In this document: piece by piece, positions 7,621 to 19,200 of the stretch
Numbering within the stretch: position 1 is the first letter of the stretch
Layout: every line of letters starts with the position of its first letter
NCBI RefSeq assembly: GCF_029335485.1
Contig: NZ_JARJLM010000525.1
Location: 1 to 38,175, forward strand
Length of the DNA: 38,175 nt
Direction of reading: 5' to 3'
From: Cupriavidus basilensis
Lineage (GTDB): Bacteria > Pseudomonadota > Gammaproteobacteria > Burkholderiales > Burkholderiaceae
Made by a program: the position numbers and the translations under genes
The notes under the pieces: generated by a model
Seen by the model: the letters and a program-made list of their open reading frames with translations, nothing else
The model's database searches: none
Told to the model about the DNA's origin: nothing

Positions 7621-8379
7621 GTGCACCCGTACGCCGCCAGGTTGAGCCGCCGCAGCGCGGCGCTGTGGGTGTTGTACGGGCTTGCGGCACCCGCGCGCGG
7701 GGCCGCAGACGTCGATGATGTTTTCGCGTCCGGCGACGTGAAGGTGGTCGTTTTGCCGTCCGTCGCCGCCGACCAAACGCTCGATTTTGATATCCCGGCC
7801 GCGTCGCTGGGCACCGCTCTCCAGCGCTACGCCGTTGTTTCCAGCCGCCCGGCCTTGTTCAGCAGCGCAATGGTGGCAGGACGGCGTTCGACCGCCGTTC
7901 GCGGTCGCTATACCCCGGAAGCTGCCCTGCACCTCCTGCTCGAAGGGACAGGGGTGGCGGCGCAAAAGGGAAGGAGCGGCCCGGCCGAAGCCTTCGTCTT
8001 GCGGCCAATCAGCTCTCACGCAGACGCTGCCCGCTCAAGTATGGACGGCTTGAACACTGACTACGGCGGCTGGGTCCAGGCTCGTATTTGGGAAGCCTTT
8101 TGCGCTGACGCTCGCACTGTGCCGGGCGACTACCGCGTGTTGCTGCGCTTCGAGGTCGATGCTTCAGGCCGCGTTCATCAGTCGCGCCTGCTCACGTCTA
8201 CGGGCAGCGCCCGCCGCGATGCCGCCGTACTGGACACCTTGCAGCGTGTGCGCGTGGACCGCTCGCCGCCGCCGGACATGGCGCAGCCGCTGACAATGGT
8301 TCTCCTGCCGCGCGATCCACAGCATCCGGACAACGCAGCCCAGCGCTGCGACAACATCGGTGGCGTGCCGCGCTCATGA
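7621..8379 (+). CDS. STN-TonB_C cell-surface-signalling protein without a beta-barrel
   Basis: The 252-residue product has an N-terminal signal sequence (about residues 1-28). A secretin/TonB short N-terminal (STN) domain follows (about 53-128: LDFDIPAASLGTALQRYA, then the YTPEAALHLLLEGTGV segment). A TonB C-terminal-like domain lies at about 150-231 (YRVLLRFEVDASGRVHQSRL, AVLDTLQRVRV). In classical surface signalling the STN domain sits on a TonB-dependent receptor and talks to FecR; here there is no plug or barrel. The same design is known for VreA of the P. aeruginosa PUMA3 system. The start is GTG at 7621, since an in-frame stop lies at 7579 and no other good start intervenes. Its stop overlaps the sigma-factor ATG (ATGA), indicating translational coupling. 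Confidence 0.8.
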   Translation: MHPYAARLSRRSAALWVLYGLAAPARGAADVDDVFASGDVKVVVLPSVAADQTLDFDIPAASLGTALQRYAVVSSRPALFSSAMVAGRRSTAVRGRYTPEAALHLLLEGTGVAAQKGRSGPAEAFVLRPISSHADAARSSMDGLNTDYGGWVQARIWEAFCADARTVPGDYRVLLRFEVDASGRVHQSRLLTSTGSARRDAAVLDTLQRVRVDRSPPPDMAQPLTMVLLPRDPQHPDNAAQRCDNIGGVPRS

Positions 8380-8891
8380 CCGAAGACACACGCCCGATCC
8401 TGTCGGAGTATCTGGCCCGGCACTATGGCAGCCTCAAGCAGCGCGTGACGCGGCTGCTGGGCAACGGAGATCTTGCCGGCGATGCACTTCACGACACCTG
8501 GTTGCGCCTGCAGAGCAAGGACAATGCGGGACCGGTCCAAAGTCCGGGAAGCTACTTGGTGCGAGTGGCCGTCAATATCGCGCTGGACGTGCGGCGTCGG
8601 CAAAGCCGGTCGCTGCCCTTCGACGAAATCGAGTCCCTAATGGCGTTGTCCGACTCAGCGCCGGGCCCAGCGCAGACGGCTGAACTGCGCTCTGAGGTGG
8701 AAGAGGCCCTCAGGTTCATCGATCGCATGCCGGAGCGTCGCCGCCAGATCCTGATGCTGGTGCGCTGGGAGGGCCTTCAGCAGAAAGAAGTGGCCGCACG
8801 GCTCGGCGTGTCCCTGCGCATCGTCGAGAACGAACTGAAGCGCGCCCACGACTATCTGGATGCGCAGATGCACAACAAAAAAAATAGTTGA
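8376..8891 (+). CDS. FecI-type ECF sigma factor (first)
   Basis: The 171-residue protein has the two conserved regions of extracytoplasmic-function sigma factors. Region 2 is at about residues 8-80 (EYLARHYGSLKQRVTRLLGN, then ALHDTWLRL and SPGSYLVRVAVNIALDVRRR), and region 4 at about 105-165 (IDRMPERRRQILMLV, then GLQQKEVAARLGVSLRIVEN). The HDTWLRL and PxxYLxRVAxNxAxD patterns place it in the FecI/iron-starvation-like group. It would direct RNA polymerase to the blocks found at 8878 and 10103. Its ATG overlaps the stop of the STN gene. Its last codons and stop codon lie inside the first promoter block, so the anti-sigma gene is read from its own start site rather than only by read-through. 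Confidence 0.9.
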   Translation: MTEDTRPILSEYLARHYGSLKQRVTRLLGNGDLAGDALHDTWLRLQSKDNAGPVQSPGSYLVRVAVNIALDVRRRQSRSLPFDEIESLMALSDSAPGPAQTAELRSEVEEALRFIDRMPERRRQILMLVRWEGLQQKEVAARLGVSLRIVENELKRAHDYLDAQMHNKKNS

Positions 8892-8917
8892 GGGTTTTGC
8901 GTGATGTCATTCGTCTT
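8878..8917 (+). promoter_or_regulatory. Candidate ECF-sigma promoter before the anti-sigma gene
   Basis: Seven A residues, TAGTTGAGGGTTTTG (ending at 8899), exactly ten bases, then TTCGTCTT (8910-8917). The same elements with identical spacing recur at 10103-10142. CGTC is a common core of ECF -10 elements, and GTTGAGGG would sit at the -35 position, leaving about 17 bp between them. The A-tract resembles an UP element. The block begins inside the sigma gene and includes its TGA stop codon. The leader before the ATG at 9002 contains a small hairpin (CCCGC, GTAT, GCGGG at 8963-8976). Confidence 0.7.
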
Positions 8918-9001
8918 TGCGTGTGAAAGGTTCAATCTCTCTTCGTCCAGCCCCGTAGGCACCCCGCGTATGCGGGCCAGCATGCTGCCTGGTGTGACGC
9001 A

Positions 9002-9994
9002 ATGAAGACACGCGCCAACGATTGCACCGTTTCGACCGACGAACTGCACAGGCAGGCGCGCGTCTGGCTGCGGCTGCTCGCGTCAGCGGACGTCACGGCG
9101 GCCGATGCCGAGGCTTTCAGACGGTGGCTCAACACCAGCGCCGCGCACAAGGTGGCTTTCAACGACGTGAAGCACCGCTGGGCGGTGATGAAGCCTGCGA
9201 CGGGCGAATACCTGCGTACTCGCCCGAAGGCGGCCGCCGACCATGAACGCGCACTGCGGGGGCCATACTACGGCCGCCGAGTCTTCCTGGGGGCCGCCGT
9301 GAGCGCCGCCGCCGTGGCCGGCATCGCGGTGATGCATCCGTCAGGCGGCCGCTGGCTGTCGCCGGGCGAATGGGGCGCGGATGACCGCACCGCCGTCGGC
9401 GAGCAACGCACGCTCGCACTGGCCCAACGGGCCAAGGTGATGCTCAACACCCAGACCAGCATCCGCCGCCAGACCGCGAGTGCGCAGACCAGTGGCATCG
9501 ACCTGATCACGGGTGAAGTCGCCATCGATCTGCAGGCCGGTGGTGAGGATTTTGGTGTCGTCGCCGGAGTCGGTCGTTGTGTGGCCGAGGCGGGAAGCTT
9601 CGAGGTCCGGCATCTGCATGGGAAGGTGCGCGCGACTTGTATCGAGGGAGCGATGCGGGTGGAGCATCCCGCGGGCGTTCGGGCGCTGCGGGCCCGGCAG
9701 CAGACGGTGTATGACGCGGCGTCTGTCAGCGGCATCGCCAATGTCGAACCGGCGGATGTGTCGGCCTGGCGTCGTGGCGAGCTGGTATTCAACCAGGTGC
9801 GGTTGGTCGATGTACTCGCCGAGATTGACCGCTACCGAGCCGGGCGCGTGGTGCTGATGAACGATGCCGCGCGTGACAACCGGGTGACTGGACGCTTTCT
9901 TCTCGCGTCGCTGGATGCCGCGCTGTCGCAGCTTGAGAACACCTTTGATCTGAACGCGCGATTGCTGCCTGGCGGGCTGCTCGTTCTGAGCTGA
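9002..9994 (+). CDS. FecR-like transmembrane anti-sigma factor
   Basis: The 330-residue protein has the FecR architecture. An N-terminal cytoplasmic sigma-binding domain (DUF4880-like) occupies about residues 14-65 (RQARVWLRLLASADVTAADA, FRRWLNTSAAHKVAF). One membrane helix lies at about 93-112 (RRVFLGAAVSAAAVAGIAV). The periplasmic FecR domain is at about 125-225 (VGEQRTLALAQRAKVMLNTQ, DLITGEVAIDL). The C-terminal region at about 258-330 (GELVFNQVRLVDVLAEIDRY, VTGRFLLASLDAAL) resembles the STN-interacting end of FecR proteins. It should hold the first sigma factor inactive until the STN protein signals, usually through stepwise proteolysis. Placement behind a sigma-dependent promoter block implies negative feedback. 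The ribosome site before ATG 9002 is weak. Confidence 0.88.
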   Translation: MKTRANDCTVSTDELHRQARVWLRLLASADVTAADAEAFRRWLNTSAAHKVAFNDVKHRWAVMKPATGEYLRTRPKAAADHERALRGPYYGRRVFLGAAVSAAAVAGIAVMHPSGGRWLSPGEWGADDRTAVGEQRTLALAQRAKVMLNTQTSIRRQTASAQTSGIDLITGEVAIDLQAGGEDFGVVAGVGRCVAEAGSFEVRHLHGKVRATCIEGAMRVEHPAGVRALRARQQTVYDAASVSGIANVEPADVSAWRRGELVFNQVRLVDVLAEIDRYRAGRVVLMNDAARDNRVTGRFLLASLDAALSQLENTFDLNARLLPGGLLVLS

Positions 9995-10102
9995 ATTTTC
10001 CGTTTCTGATGACAAATGGATGACGTGTAATCGCGTTGTCCACTCCTGCACGCCCGTCTGGCTCGCACGCCAAAGTCCGGGGAGCCGCACGAACAGTGGG
10101 CT

Positions 10103-10142
10103 AAAAAAATAGTTGAGGGTTTTGGGGGGGGCTGTTCGTCTT
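10103..10142 (+). promoter_or_regulatory. Candidate ECF-sigma promoter before the giant exoprotein gene
   Basis: Seven A residues and TAGTTGAGGGTTTTG (ending 10124) match the block at 8878 base for base over 22 positions. Then come ten bases, here mostly a G-run, and TTCGTCTT at 10135-10142. The ten-base spacers are unrelated in sequence, which argues for constraint on both boxes and on their distance. The predicted transcript would start near 10150, leaving about 120 bases of leader before the chosen ATG at 10270. Confidence 0.72.
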
Positions 10143-10269
10143 AGCGGACCGGATTTTCTGAACACGGTCGGCATTCCCTTGCCGCAGTGCGAAGAACTCC
10201 ATGAACGTGGCTGGCCATCTCGGTGGGCAGCGGAATGGCATCGACTCAACAATCGGGCGGGGATTTCAC

Positions 10270-13200
10270 ATGAGCACACGCGGGCACAGAGGCGAAACAG
10301 CGAAACCAAGGTATCGCACGCAAGAGGGCCGCGAGTTCCGCGTGGCACCGATTGCACGCGCTGCCGCAATGACGCTGGCAGTTAGCGGCATGGTCGTCGA
10401 TGCTCATGCGCAGCAGGCGTTCAGTGGCGCGTGGTTCGCTGCCAAGGGCGCGGTGCAGAACACGGCGGCGCAAACCGGCAGGTTGCCCAACGGCCAACCG
10501 GTATCGAGCCTGAACAGTCCGTCGCTGCAACAGCAACAAGCCAATGCGCAACTGCAACGCTCGATCAACAACCTGGGAGTGGCGGCGCAGTCCATCGCGG
10601 CCCAACAAGCCTGGCAGGCCGCTGCGCGCCAGGCCGCCCGGAACGATCCGTCGGTGCCCGATGGCCTGGCCGAAGGCGGCCTGAAGGTCGACGCCGACAG
10701 TCTGACCAAGGGCTGGCTCAACGCCAACGCGCCGATGCAGACAGTGGCCGAAGGCAGAACTACGGTGGGAATCCAGCAGACCGCCGACAAGGCCATCCTG
10801 AACTGGGAAACCTTCAACGTCGGCAAGAACACCACGGTCGCTTTCCAGCAGCAAAAGGACTGGGCAGTCCTGAACCGCGTCAACGACCCCAATGCCCGCC
10901 CGAGTCAAATTCAGGGGCAGATCAAGGGCGATGGCACCGTGCTCATCGCCAACCGTAACGGCATCGTTTTCAGCGGCAGCAGCCAGATCGACACGCGCAA
11001 CCTGGTGGCCGCTGCCGCCAACATCAGCAATGACCAGTTCCAGAAGAACGGATTGTACAGTGCTCAGACCGGCAGCGACTTCACGCCCAGCTTCACCGAC
11101 GCCCAGGGCAAGGTCGAAGTCAAGCCCGGTGCACAGATCACGACGCGCTTGCCGACCACAGTCACCGAAGGCGGCGGCTACGTATTGCTATTGGGGCGCG
11201 AGGTGCACAACGCCGGCGCCCTCACCACGGCCAACGGCCAGGCCGCCCTGGCAGCGGGCGACAGCTTTGTCATCCGCAAGGGCGTGGGCACCAACGGCAA
11301 CCAGAATTCCAGTGCGCGAGGCAATGAGGTTGCGCCCAGCCTTGGCACCATCGAGCCAGACAGCACTGCGGGCACGGTTTCCAACAGCGGCCTCATCTAT
11401 GCTTCGACCGGCGACGTCACCTTGGCCGGGCACCAAGTCAAGCAGGACGGCGTTGTGCTGTCGACGTCCTCCGTCAATGGGCGCGGCACCATCCACCTGC
11501 TGAACTCCGCCAGCGACCAGGCCAGCAGCGTCACGCTCTCGCCCCGCAGCGTCACCGCCGTGCTGGTGGACTCCCGCAGCGCTACGGCGCTGGATGCCCA
11601 GCGCGATGCGTTGATCAGGAACCAGACCGGCGAGAACAGCTACTCGCAGTTCAACGACGATCCCTTGACGGCGCTGGGCAAGACTTTCGACAACCTGAGC
11701 ACCTTGGCCGACCGACGCGACCTCTCGCGCGTGGAGATCGTTTCGGGCGGGACCGTCGACTTCCAGGGCGATTCGCTCACGCTGGCCACCGGTGGCCAGG
11801 TGGCCGTCGCCGCAGGCAAGCGCACCCTGGTCGCCAAGAACGCCGACATCGACGTCTCGGGCGCCGTGGGTGTGCAGGTCGCGATGGAATCGAACAACAT
11901 CAGGATCAATGTCCAGGGCAACGAGCAGCGCGATGTGCCCAACAATCGCGACGGCAAACGCCTCAACAACACCGACCTGTGGATCGACCGGCGTTCGCTG
12001 GTCTACGTGGCCCCCGGTGTCGGTGGCTATGCCAACGCACGCTGGTACACCTCGGGTGGCTTGCTGGAGGTCGGCGGCTACCTTGGCACTATGGGTCACG
12101 ACTATGGCGAGTGGGCCGCGCAGGGCGGCACGGTGCAGTTCGCCGGCAACGAGGTCATCACGCAGCAAGGCTCGCGCATCAACCTCTCGGGCGGCACGCT
12201 GGAGGTGCAGACCGGCTTCATCAACCAGAGTTGGCTCAAGGGGCCGGATGGCCAGCTGCATGAAGTCTCGAAAGCCCCAGGTGACATTCTCTACGCAGGT
12301 TTGTACAAGGGTTTTGAGGACAAGCACGCCCGCTGGGGTGAGAAGGCCACGGCGTACTTCTACAACCCACTGATAGGACCGCAGCGCAGGTTGGAGAGCG
12401 GCTACACCGCGGGCCGTGATGCGGGCCGGCTGGTGGTCTCGACGACCTCGGCCATTCTGGAAGGCGATATTGAGGCCAAGGTCTACCAAGGCCCGCGCCA
12501 GACCCAGGCGCATGCGGACCTGGTGGACAGCTACAAGCAGTCGCAGAACGCCGTGGCAAGGCCAGGACAGTTGATCGTGGGGCGTTATGACCCGGTGTTC
12601 GATGTGAAGGCCGGGGAACTGTACTACAACCTCGGCGTCACGCAGGACAAGATCGTCTTCGACGCGAAGACGCCTGATGTAGCGAACGGCCTGGCCTTGG
12701 CGGACGAACTGCCAGAAGACCGAAAGGCTGCGCTCTACCTGAACACGGATCGATTGAACAGATTCGGACTGGGCGGCATCACGGTGGCGAGCAAGGACAT
12801 CGTGGTAGCTGATGCATTGGCGGTCGCACCCGGGGGCGCCATCAATCTGTATGGTGGGCAGGTGGCGGTCAATGCCGATCTGACGGCGCGCAGCGGCACG
12901 ATCACGGCCAACAACACGATTCGCACGTTGACGGCCGCGACGCCGACAATCCCGACACAGCTCCTCGTCGACACGATCATCGCGACGTTGCCAATTGATC
13001 CGCCCGCGGAACCTGGCGCGCAGCCTACCACGAGGCCCGGCATCGCCGTGGCCGAAGGCGCGACGCTGGATGCGCGCGGGCTGTGGACCAACCTGATCAC
13101 CGAACCCGAGGCACAGGCTGGCCTGGGCTATGTGAACGGCGGCAAGGTCACATTGCGCCAAAGCCGTGACGGCGACATCGTGCTGGGGCAAGGCAGCCTG

Positions 13201-16200
13201 ATCGATGTGTCCTCGGGGGCAGTGGTGCTGGCTAACAGCAAGATTGCTGGCGGCAAGGGCGGCGATGTGGAGCTGGTCACCAACAGCCCGGTCCTGCGGG
13301 CCGGCAAGGCTTTCGCCAGCGGCAGCCTGGGACAATTGGTGCTCGGCGCAGACCTGCGCGGCTACGGCATGTCCGGGGCCGGCACGCTGACGTCCGTCAC
13401 CGGTCAGGAAGTCCAGATCGGAGGAGAAAGCGACACTGCGCTGAAGCTTGGCGCGGACTGGTTCCAGAAAGGCTTCGCCAGATACCAAGTCACGGGCTTG
13501 GGTGGAATGACAGTGGCCGCGGGCACCACACTCGACGTGGCGCGACCCGTTTTCCTACCGAACGCGGATGCCTGGCAGCGACCCACCGGCCTGAACCCGG
13601 CCCAGGCGATGCAGACCTGGTTGCCGCCACTGTACCTGGAAGATCCGCAGGCCGCGAAACTGACCCGGCGCGCTGGCGCCAGCCTGGCGCTGCGCGCTGG
13701 AGACTCGGTGGCCAGCATGGCTTTACGGCCCGGCCTTGTCGCTCAGGTCGATGCCGGCGCGGTCATCAACGTCGATCCCGGCCAGTCCATCGAGATCGGT
13801 AGCCTGAACCAGCTCACGGTCGACGGTACCCTCAACGCTTGGGGCGGTGAGATTCGCTTGAGCCAATACAAGCCGGCGGCTCAGATCGGTGCCTCCGGCA
13901 TTGCAAGTGGTCGCTCGATCTGGATCGGCGAGCATGCCCGCCTGGACGCAGCAGCACGCCCCGCCACCGCGATCGACGCCTACGGCCGCTCCTACGGCTT
14001 GGTTCCTGACGGCGGTAGCATCGTGATCGGCGGACAGATCGATCACGACACCGGCAGCACCAAGGCTGTCACCGGCAAGGCGCCGGAAGCCTTCGTGATC
14101 GTCCGTCCGGGAGCCGTGCTGGATGCATCGGGTGCGCAGGCGGAGCTGGATGTCCCCGGGAGCGGCCGAACCACGGTGGCCAGCAACGGCGGCAGTATCG
14201 CGCTGGTGTCCTATCACGGCCTATATGTGGATGGCGATCTGCGCGCCCGCGCTGGCGGCGCCGGTGCGGCTGGCGGCACGCTGTCAATGGCGATCGAGGC
14301 ACCCGAGTACGGACCATACTACCCCTCCTGGGATGGCACGCTTCCCCCTAATTCGAATGTGAATGACAGGGTGCTCACGCCGCGCGAACTGATCGTGGCA
14401 CAGGCTCAAGGCGGCAGCGTGCTGGGCGCTGACCTGAGGCCTGGCGTCCTGAGCGACGCCATGCACTACGGCGCCGGCCGCCTGGGCGTGGATCGCATCC
14501 AGGCAGGCGGCTTCGACAATGTTGCGTTGTTGAGTAACGGCATCATCAGTTTCGACGGCAATGTATCGCTGGCATTGCGACAGAGCCTGCAACTTTACGC
14601 GGGCTCGCTGGCGTTGTCCCAGAGTTCTGCCGGTGATGCGCGTGTAGATTTGTCCGCGCCGTATGTGCGTCTGGCCGGGCCCTCCAATCTTATGGCCGAG
14701 ACGCCCTACTACATGCACTTCACGGTGTTGGGTGGCGCGTCAAAGCGGGGCACTCAGGCGCAACTACGCATCGCGGGCGACCTGATTGATGTGCGCAACA
14801 GCGTCACGATAGGTGCCAGTGGCGTCATCAATGGACTGCGCAGCACCCCGGGCGGGGCGGCGAACTTCGATTGGCGCGGCTTCGAAGAAACTGAGCTGGT
14901 CAGCGGCGGCGACATCCGTTTCCTCAAAAGCGTGGGGCTCAGTGCGGGGGGCAGCACGGCCTCCACTGAATTGCTGACACCGGGGAACCTGACGTTGACG
15001 GCGGCACAACTGTACCCGACAACCCACGCGCAGGCCATGGTATTAGCAGGCTATGGCGAGGAGAGAACTCAATATTCCCGCACCTACAAATACGATCCCA
15101 CCCGCACCCTGACCATTAGCCGTAGCGGCGATGCTAATCCCGCCCTGCCTTATTCGGTCTTTGGCCGATTGACACTTGGTGCGGCGACGATCAATCAGGG
15201 AGGGATCGTGCGGGCTCCTCTGGGTCAATTGATGATTGGGACATTCAACGAAAGCCTGGGCTATTTTGGCAGCGGGGGTATCACCAACCGGGTCAACCTG
15301 TTGCCCGGTAGCACGACGTCCGTCAGCGCCGCAGGGCTGATCATGCCGTATGGCGGCACAGTCGACGGCGTGCGCTACACCTACAACGACAAGGGCGTGG
15401 CCTTCGCCGGCGTGGGCTCCCCGAACCTAGGGCAGGACTCTTCGGGCAGTGTGTTGACGCTGGGTGGGCAGTCCATTCGCGTCGAGGCGGGCGCCGTGTT
15501 GGACCTGTCCGGCGGTGGCGAGCTGACTGGCGCGGGCTTCGTGTCCGGGCGCGGCGGGTCTACCGACGCACGCTACGTACCACTGATTCAGATCGGCACT
15601 AACGGCGGATTCAAGTTGCCAGGGCTGGATACCAATCCGGTCTATGCGCTGGTACCCGGCGCGCAGCCACGTTATGCACCGGTGGCTGCCGAACGCGGTG
15701 CGGTCGATCCGCAGATCGGCCGCCAGGTCACCATCGGCGCTGGCGTGCCCGGCCTGCCGGCAGGCATCTACACACTGATGCCATCCACCTATGCCTTGCT
15801 GCCAGGCGCCTTCCGGGTCGAGGTCAATGGCCTGGCCGCATCGAATGCACCGAATGGCGCTCGCATCTTGCGCAATGGCTCCTACGCCGTGTCGGCCCAA
15901 CTCGGCACTGCAAATACAGCGATTCGGGATGCGTGGCCCTCGGAGATCATCCTGACGCCTGCCCATCTGTTGCGTAGCTACTCACAGTACAACGAGACCA
16001 GCTACGCCGACTTTGCCGTTGCCGATGCCGTACGCGCCAGTGTGCCGCGGCCTGAGCTTCCAGCCGACGGCAAGACGTTCATGCTCACCTATCCGAGTCA
16101 GAAGGACGCCGAAACTGCGTTTTCGTTCGAAGGCACGGGCCGGTTCGCGCCAGCCACTGGGGGATTCGGTGGCTCCCTCGTGCTCAGCGGTGGCGCGTCA

Positions 16201-19200
16201 CGCATTGAATTGCTCGCCGCAGGCGCGAAACCAGCCGCGAACTACTCGGCCTACTATGTTGACGACATCAATGCGGTGGGTGCCGTGCGGGTGATGATCG
16301 GTGGTGGCTACCAGATCGACTACACGGACGCGGAAGGTACCCATAAGGGGGCCAACTACGCCGGCTTCAGGCACGCCTCTGCCAGTGAGATCGTGTTGCG
16401 TGAGGGGGCCACGCTGTCCGTACCGGAGGTTTTCCTGGTCAGCACGAACCTGATCACGATTGAACCGGGCGCGTCGATCAACACCGTGGGGCGCGGCAAG
16501 GGAGGCTTCGACGCGACGGATGGCTTTGTCTATGCTCCTGTCGCGATGAACGTGTTGGCGGTATCCAACGGCCGATTGCAGATGCTCTCGCCATCGTCCG
16601 ACTTCCCATTGGGCAACATCCAGATCGGCACTTGCGCCCAAGCGCCCTGCGCCAGCCCGGCCAGGCTATATTCGGAGGGTAGCATCGTCGTCGCGGCGCA
16701 AGACCAATTTGCACTCGGCGCTGACACCCGTCTTGGCACTCGCCGTCTGGTGCTGGGGCTGCCCACCGTCAACATCGGCAGCGACCAAGGTCTAGTCGAT
16801 GCTACCGCGCGCGGCATACTGCCATCCGGTCTGATGCTATCCCAGGACCTGCTGGGACGACTAGTTAGGGGTGACACCAGCAAGGGCGCTCCCGCACTGG
16901 AGGAACTGGAGCTGACGGCCGGCAATTCATTCAATTTTTTCGGCACGACTAGCCTCAACACCCTGGACTTGGTGACTGGACGATCCCACATCGAGCGACT
17001 GATCCTGAGCACCCCAGCCATCTACGGCTACGGCGCGGTGGGCGATGTGGCACGCATCGATACTGGCACACTGGTCTGGAATGGTGCTACCAGCGACCCC
17101 GGCGCCGTCGTTGCCGGCGGCGCAGGTAGCGGCAGCGGCGCGCTGCAGATCAACGCCAAGCGCATCGAGTTTGGCTACGGACCGTTCTCGCAACCTGACA
17201 CGTTGGGCGACCACGGCCGGCTAGCATTGGGTTTTGCCGATGTCACACTCAATGCCAGCGATCGCATCACGGCCAACCACAAGGGCCACTTGATGGTCTA
17301 TCGGAGCCAAGGAGATTACGTGGCCGGCAAGGGCTACCAGTACAGCGGCGGCAACCTGCATTTGGTCACGCCGCTATTGACCGGCGAGGCGGGCTCTATC
17401 AACCACCTGGCGGCCGGCGGTGCTATTACGGCCAGAGCGCCCGCAGGTGCCAGTCCGCCTGCAGCAGGTTCCGGTGCATTGGGCGCGGAACTCTCCCTCA
17501 CGGCCGACCGCATCGCGGTCGATACCACCATCGCGCTGCCCAGCGGCAAGCTCACGCTCGCGGCAACTCAGGATGTTGCCCTGCAAGACGGCGCAAGCAT
17601 CGATATGGCCGGCCGTGCAGTGGCCTTCAACGACATCATCAAATACAGCTGGGGCGGCGATGTCGTCTTGCTAAGCGAGCTGGGCAACATCACCCAGGCA
17701 GCAGGAGCAACCATTGACCTGTCGGCCGCGCATAACCGGGCCGGTGTCCTCAAAGCCTCGGCACTCGATGCTGGCGCGGGCGTGATCGATCTGCAGGGAA
17801 AGCTCCTTGGCAGTGCCAGCGGTGAGTTCGATGCGGGCGGTACCTACGTGCCCTACGACGCGGCTACCGTCGAACTGCGCGGCCAGCGCATCGAGAACTT
17901 CGCGGCACTGAACCAGCGCTTGAATGAAGGCGGCGTGTTCGGCGCCCGCCGTTTCCAGACCAAGCAGGGTAGCTTGAGCATCGGCAGCGAGGTCAAGGCG
18001 CGTGAGATCGAAATCTCGGTGGATGGCGGCAGCCTGACCGTTGCCGGTACCATCGACGCCAGCGGCGCGCAGGTGGGCAGCATCCGCCTGGCCGCGCGAG
18101 ACAGTCTGACCTTGCAGGGTGGTTCGGTGCTCGATGCCCATGGCGCCCGGTTGCGGGTGGACAGCTATGGCAAGATCATCGACAGTCCGAACCGGGCCAT
18201 CGTCGAATTGAACGCCCGCAGCGGCCGACTGGCGCTGCTGGATGGCGCAGTCATCGACCTGCGCCACGGTACGGACGTGGCAGTCGGTACCCAGCCTGGC
18301 CAAAACGACGGCCGGGCACGCGGCACGCTGGAAATGAATGCGCAGCGTGTGGGCGGAGCCCGAGGTAACGATATCGCCATCGATGTGGCGGGCAACCTGG
18401 ACATCCGCGGTGCGCGCTCCATCGCCGTCAGCGGCGTGCAGCGCTACGATGATGCTGCCTACGGCACAGGACCGGCCGCCAGCGGGCGGCCGTACCAAGT
18501 GATCAACCAAGCCTACCTTGACGCAAAGAACGACGACAGCCAAGCCTTCATGGCGAACCTGCTTGGCAACGACAACGGCCTGCAGACCCGGCTGGCAGGC
18601 TTGCGCCGCTACGAGGATGCGTTCCATCTGCGGCCAGGCGTGGAGATCGTCAGCAAGACGGGGGACGGCGACCTTGTCGTGCAGGGCGACCTGGACCTGT
18701 CGGGCTACCGCTATGCCAGCGTCAATCCGCATGCGCAGAAGACAGCGATCTACGGCTCGGGCGAACCCGGCTCGCTGGTCCTGCGCGCGGGAGGCAACCT
18801 GGACATCTACGGCAGCATCAATGACGGCTTTGCGCCGCCAGACACCACCCAGGATACCAATGGTTGGTTGTTGAACGCTGGCAAGATCCCTTTCGGCGGC
18901 GAACTGGTGGTGCCCGAAGGCAATGTCGTGACGCTGGCCGCCGGCACGCAGTTCCGGCCCGGCGTGGTGCTGAACTACGATGTCCCGTTGCTGGCTGGGC
19001 AGATCGCCAAGGGTGTTCGCCTGCCAGTGACGGCGACCCTGAACCAGACGCTAACCCTAGCGGCGGGGACGGTGCTTTCCGGGGACGTGCTCGATGCGGC
19101 GAATGTCGTGTTGTACAAGGCGGGCACGTTGCTAGGTGAGCCTGTGATCCTACAGCCGGGTGCGAAACTGGGGGCGGGCACGGTCGTACCGCAGAGCCTC

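Noticed and set aside
11188-13488. 766-codon minus-strand frame inside the exoprotein gene
   Set aside because: It lies antisense to a gene with clear beta-helix coding. Its composition is H-, Q- and R-rich as expected from reversed GC-biased codons.
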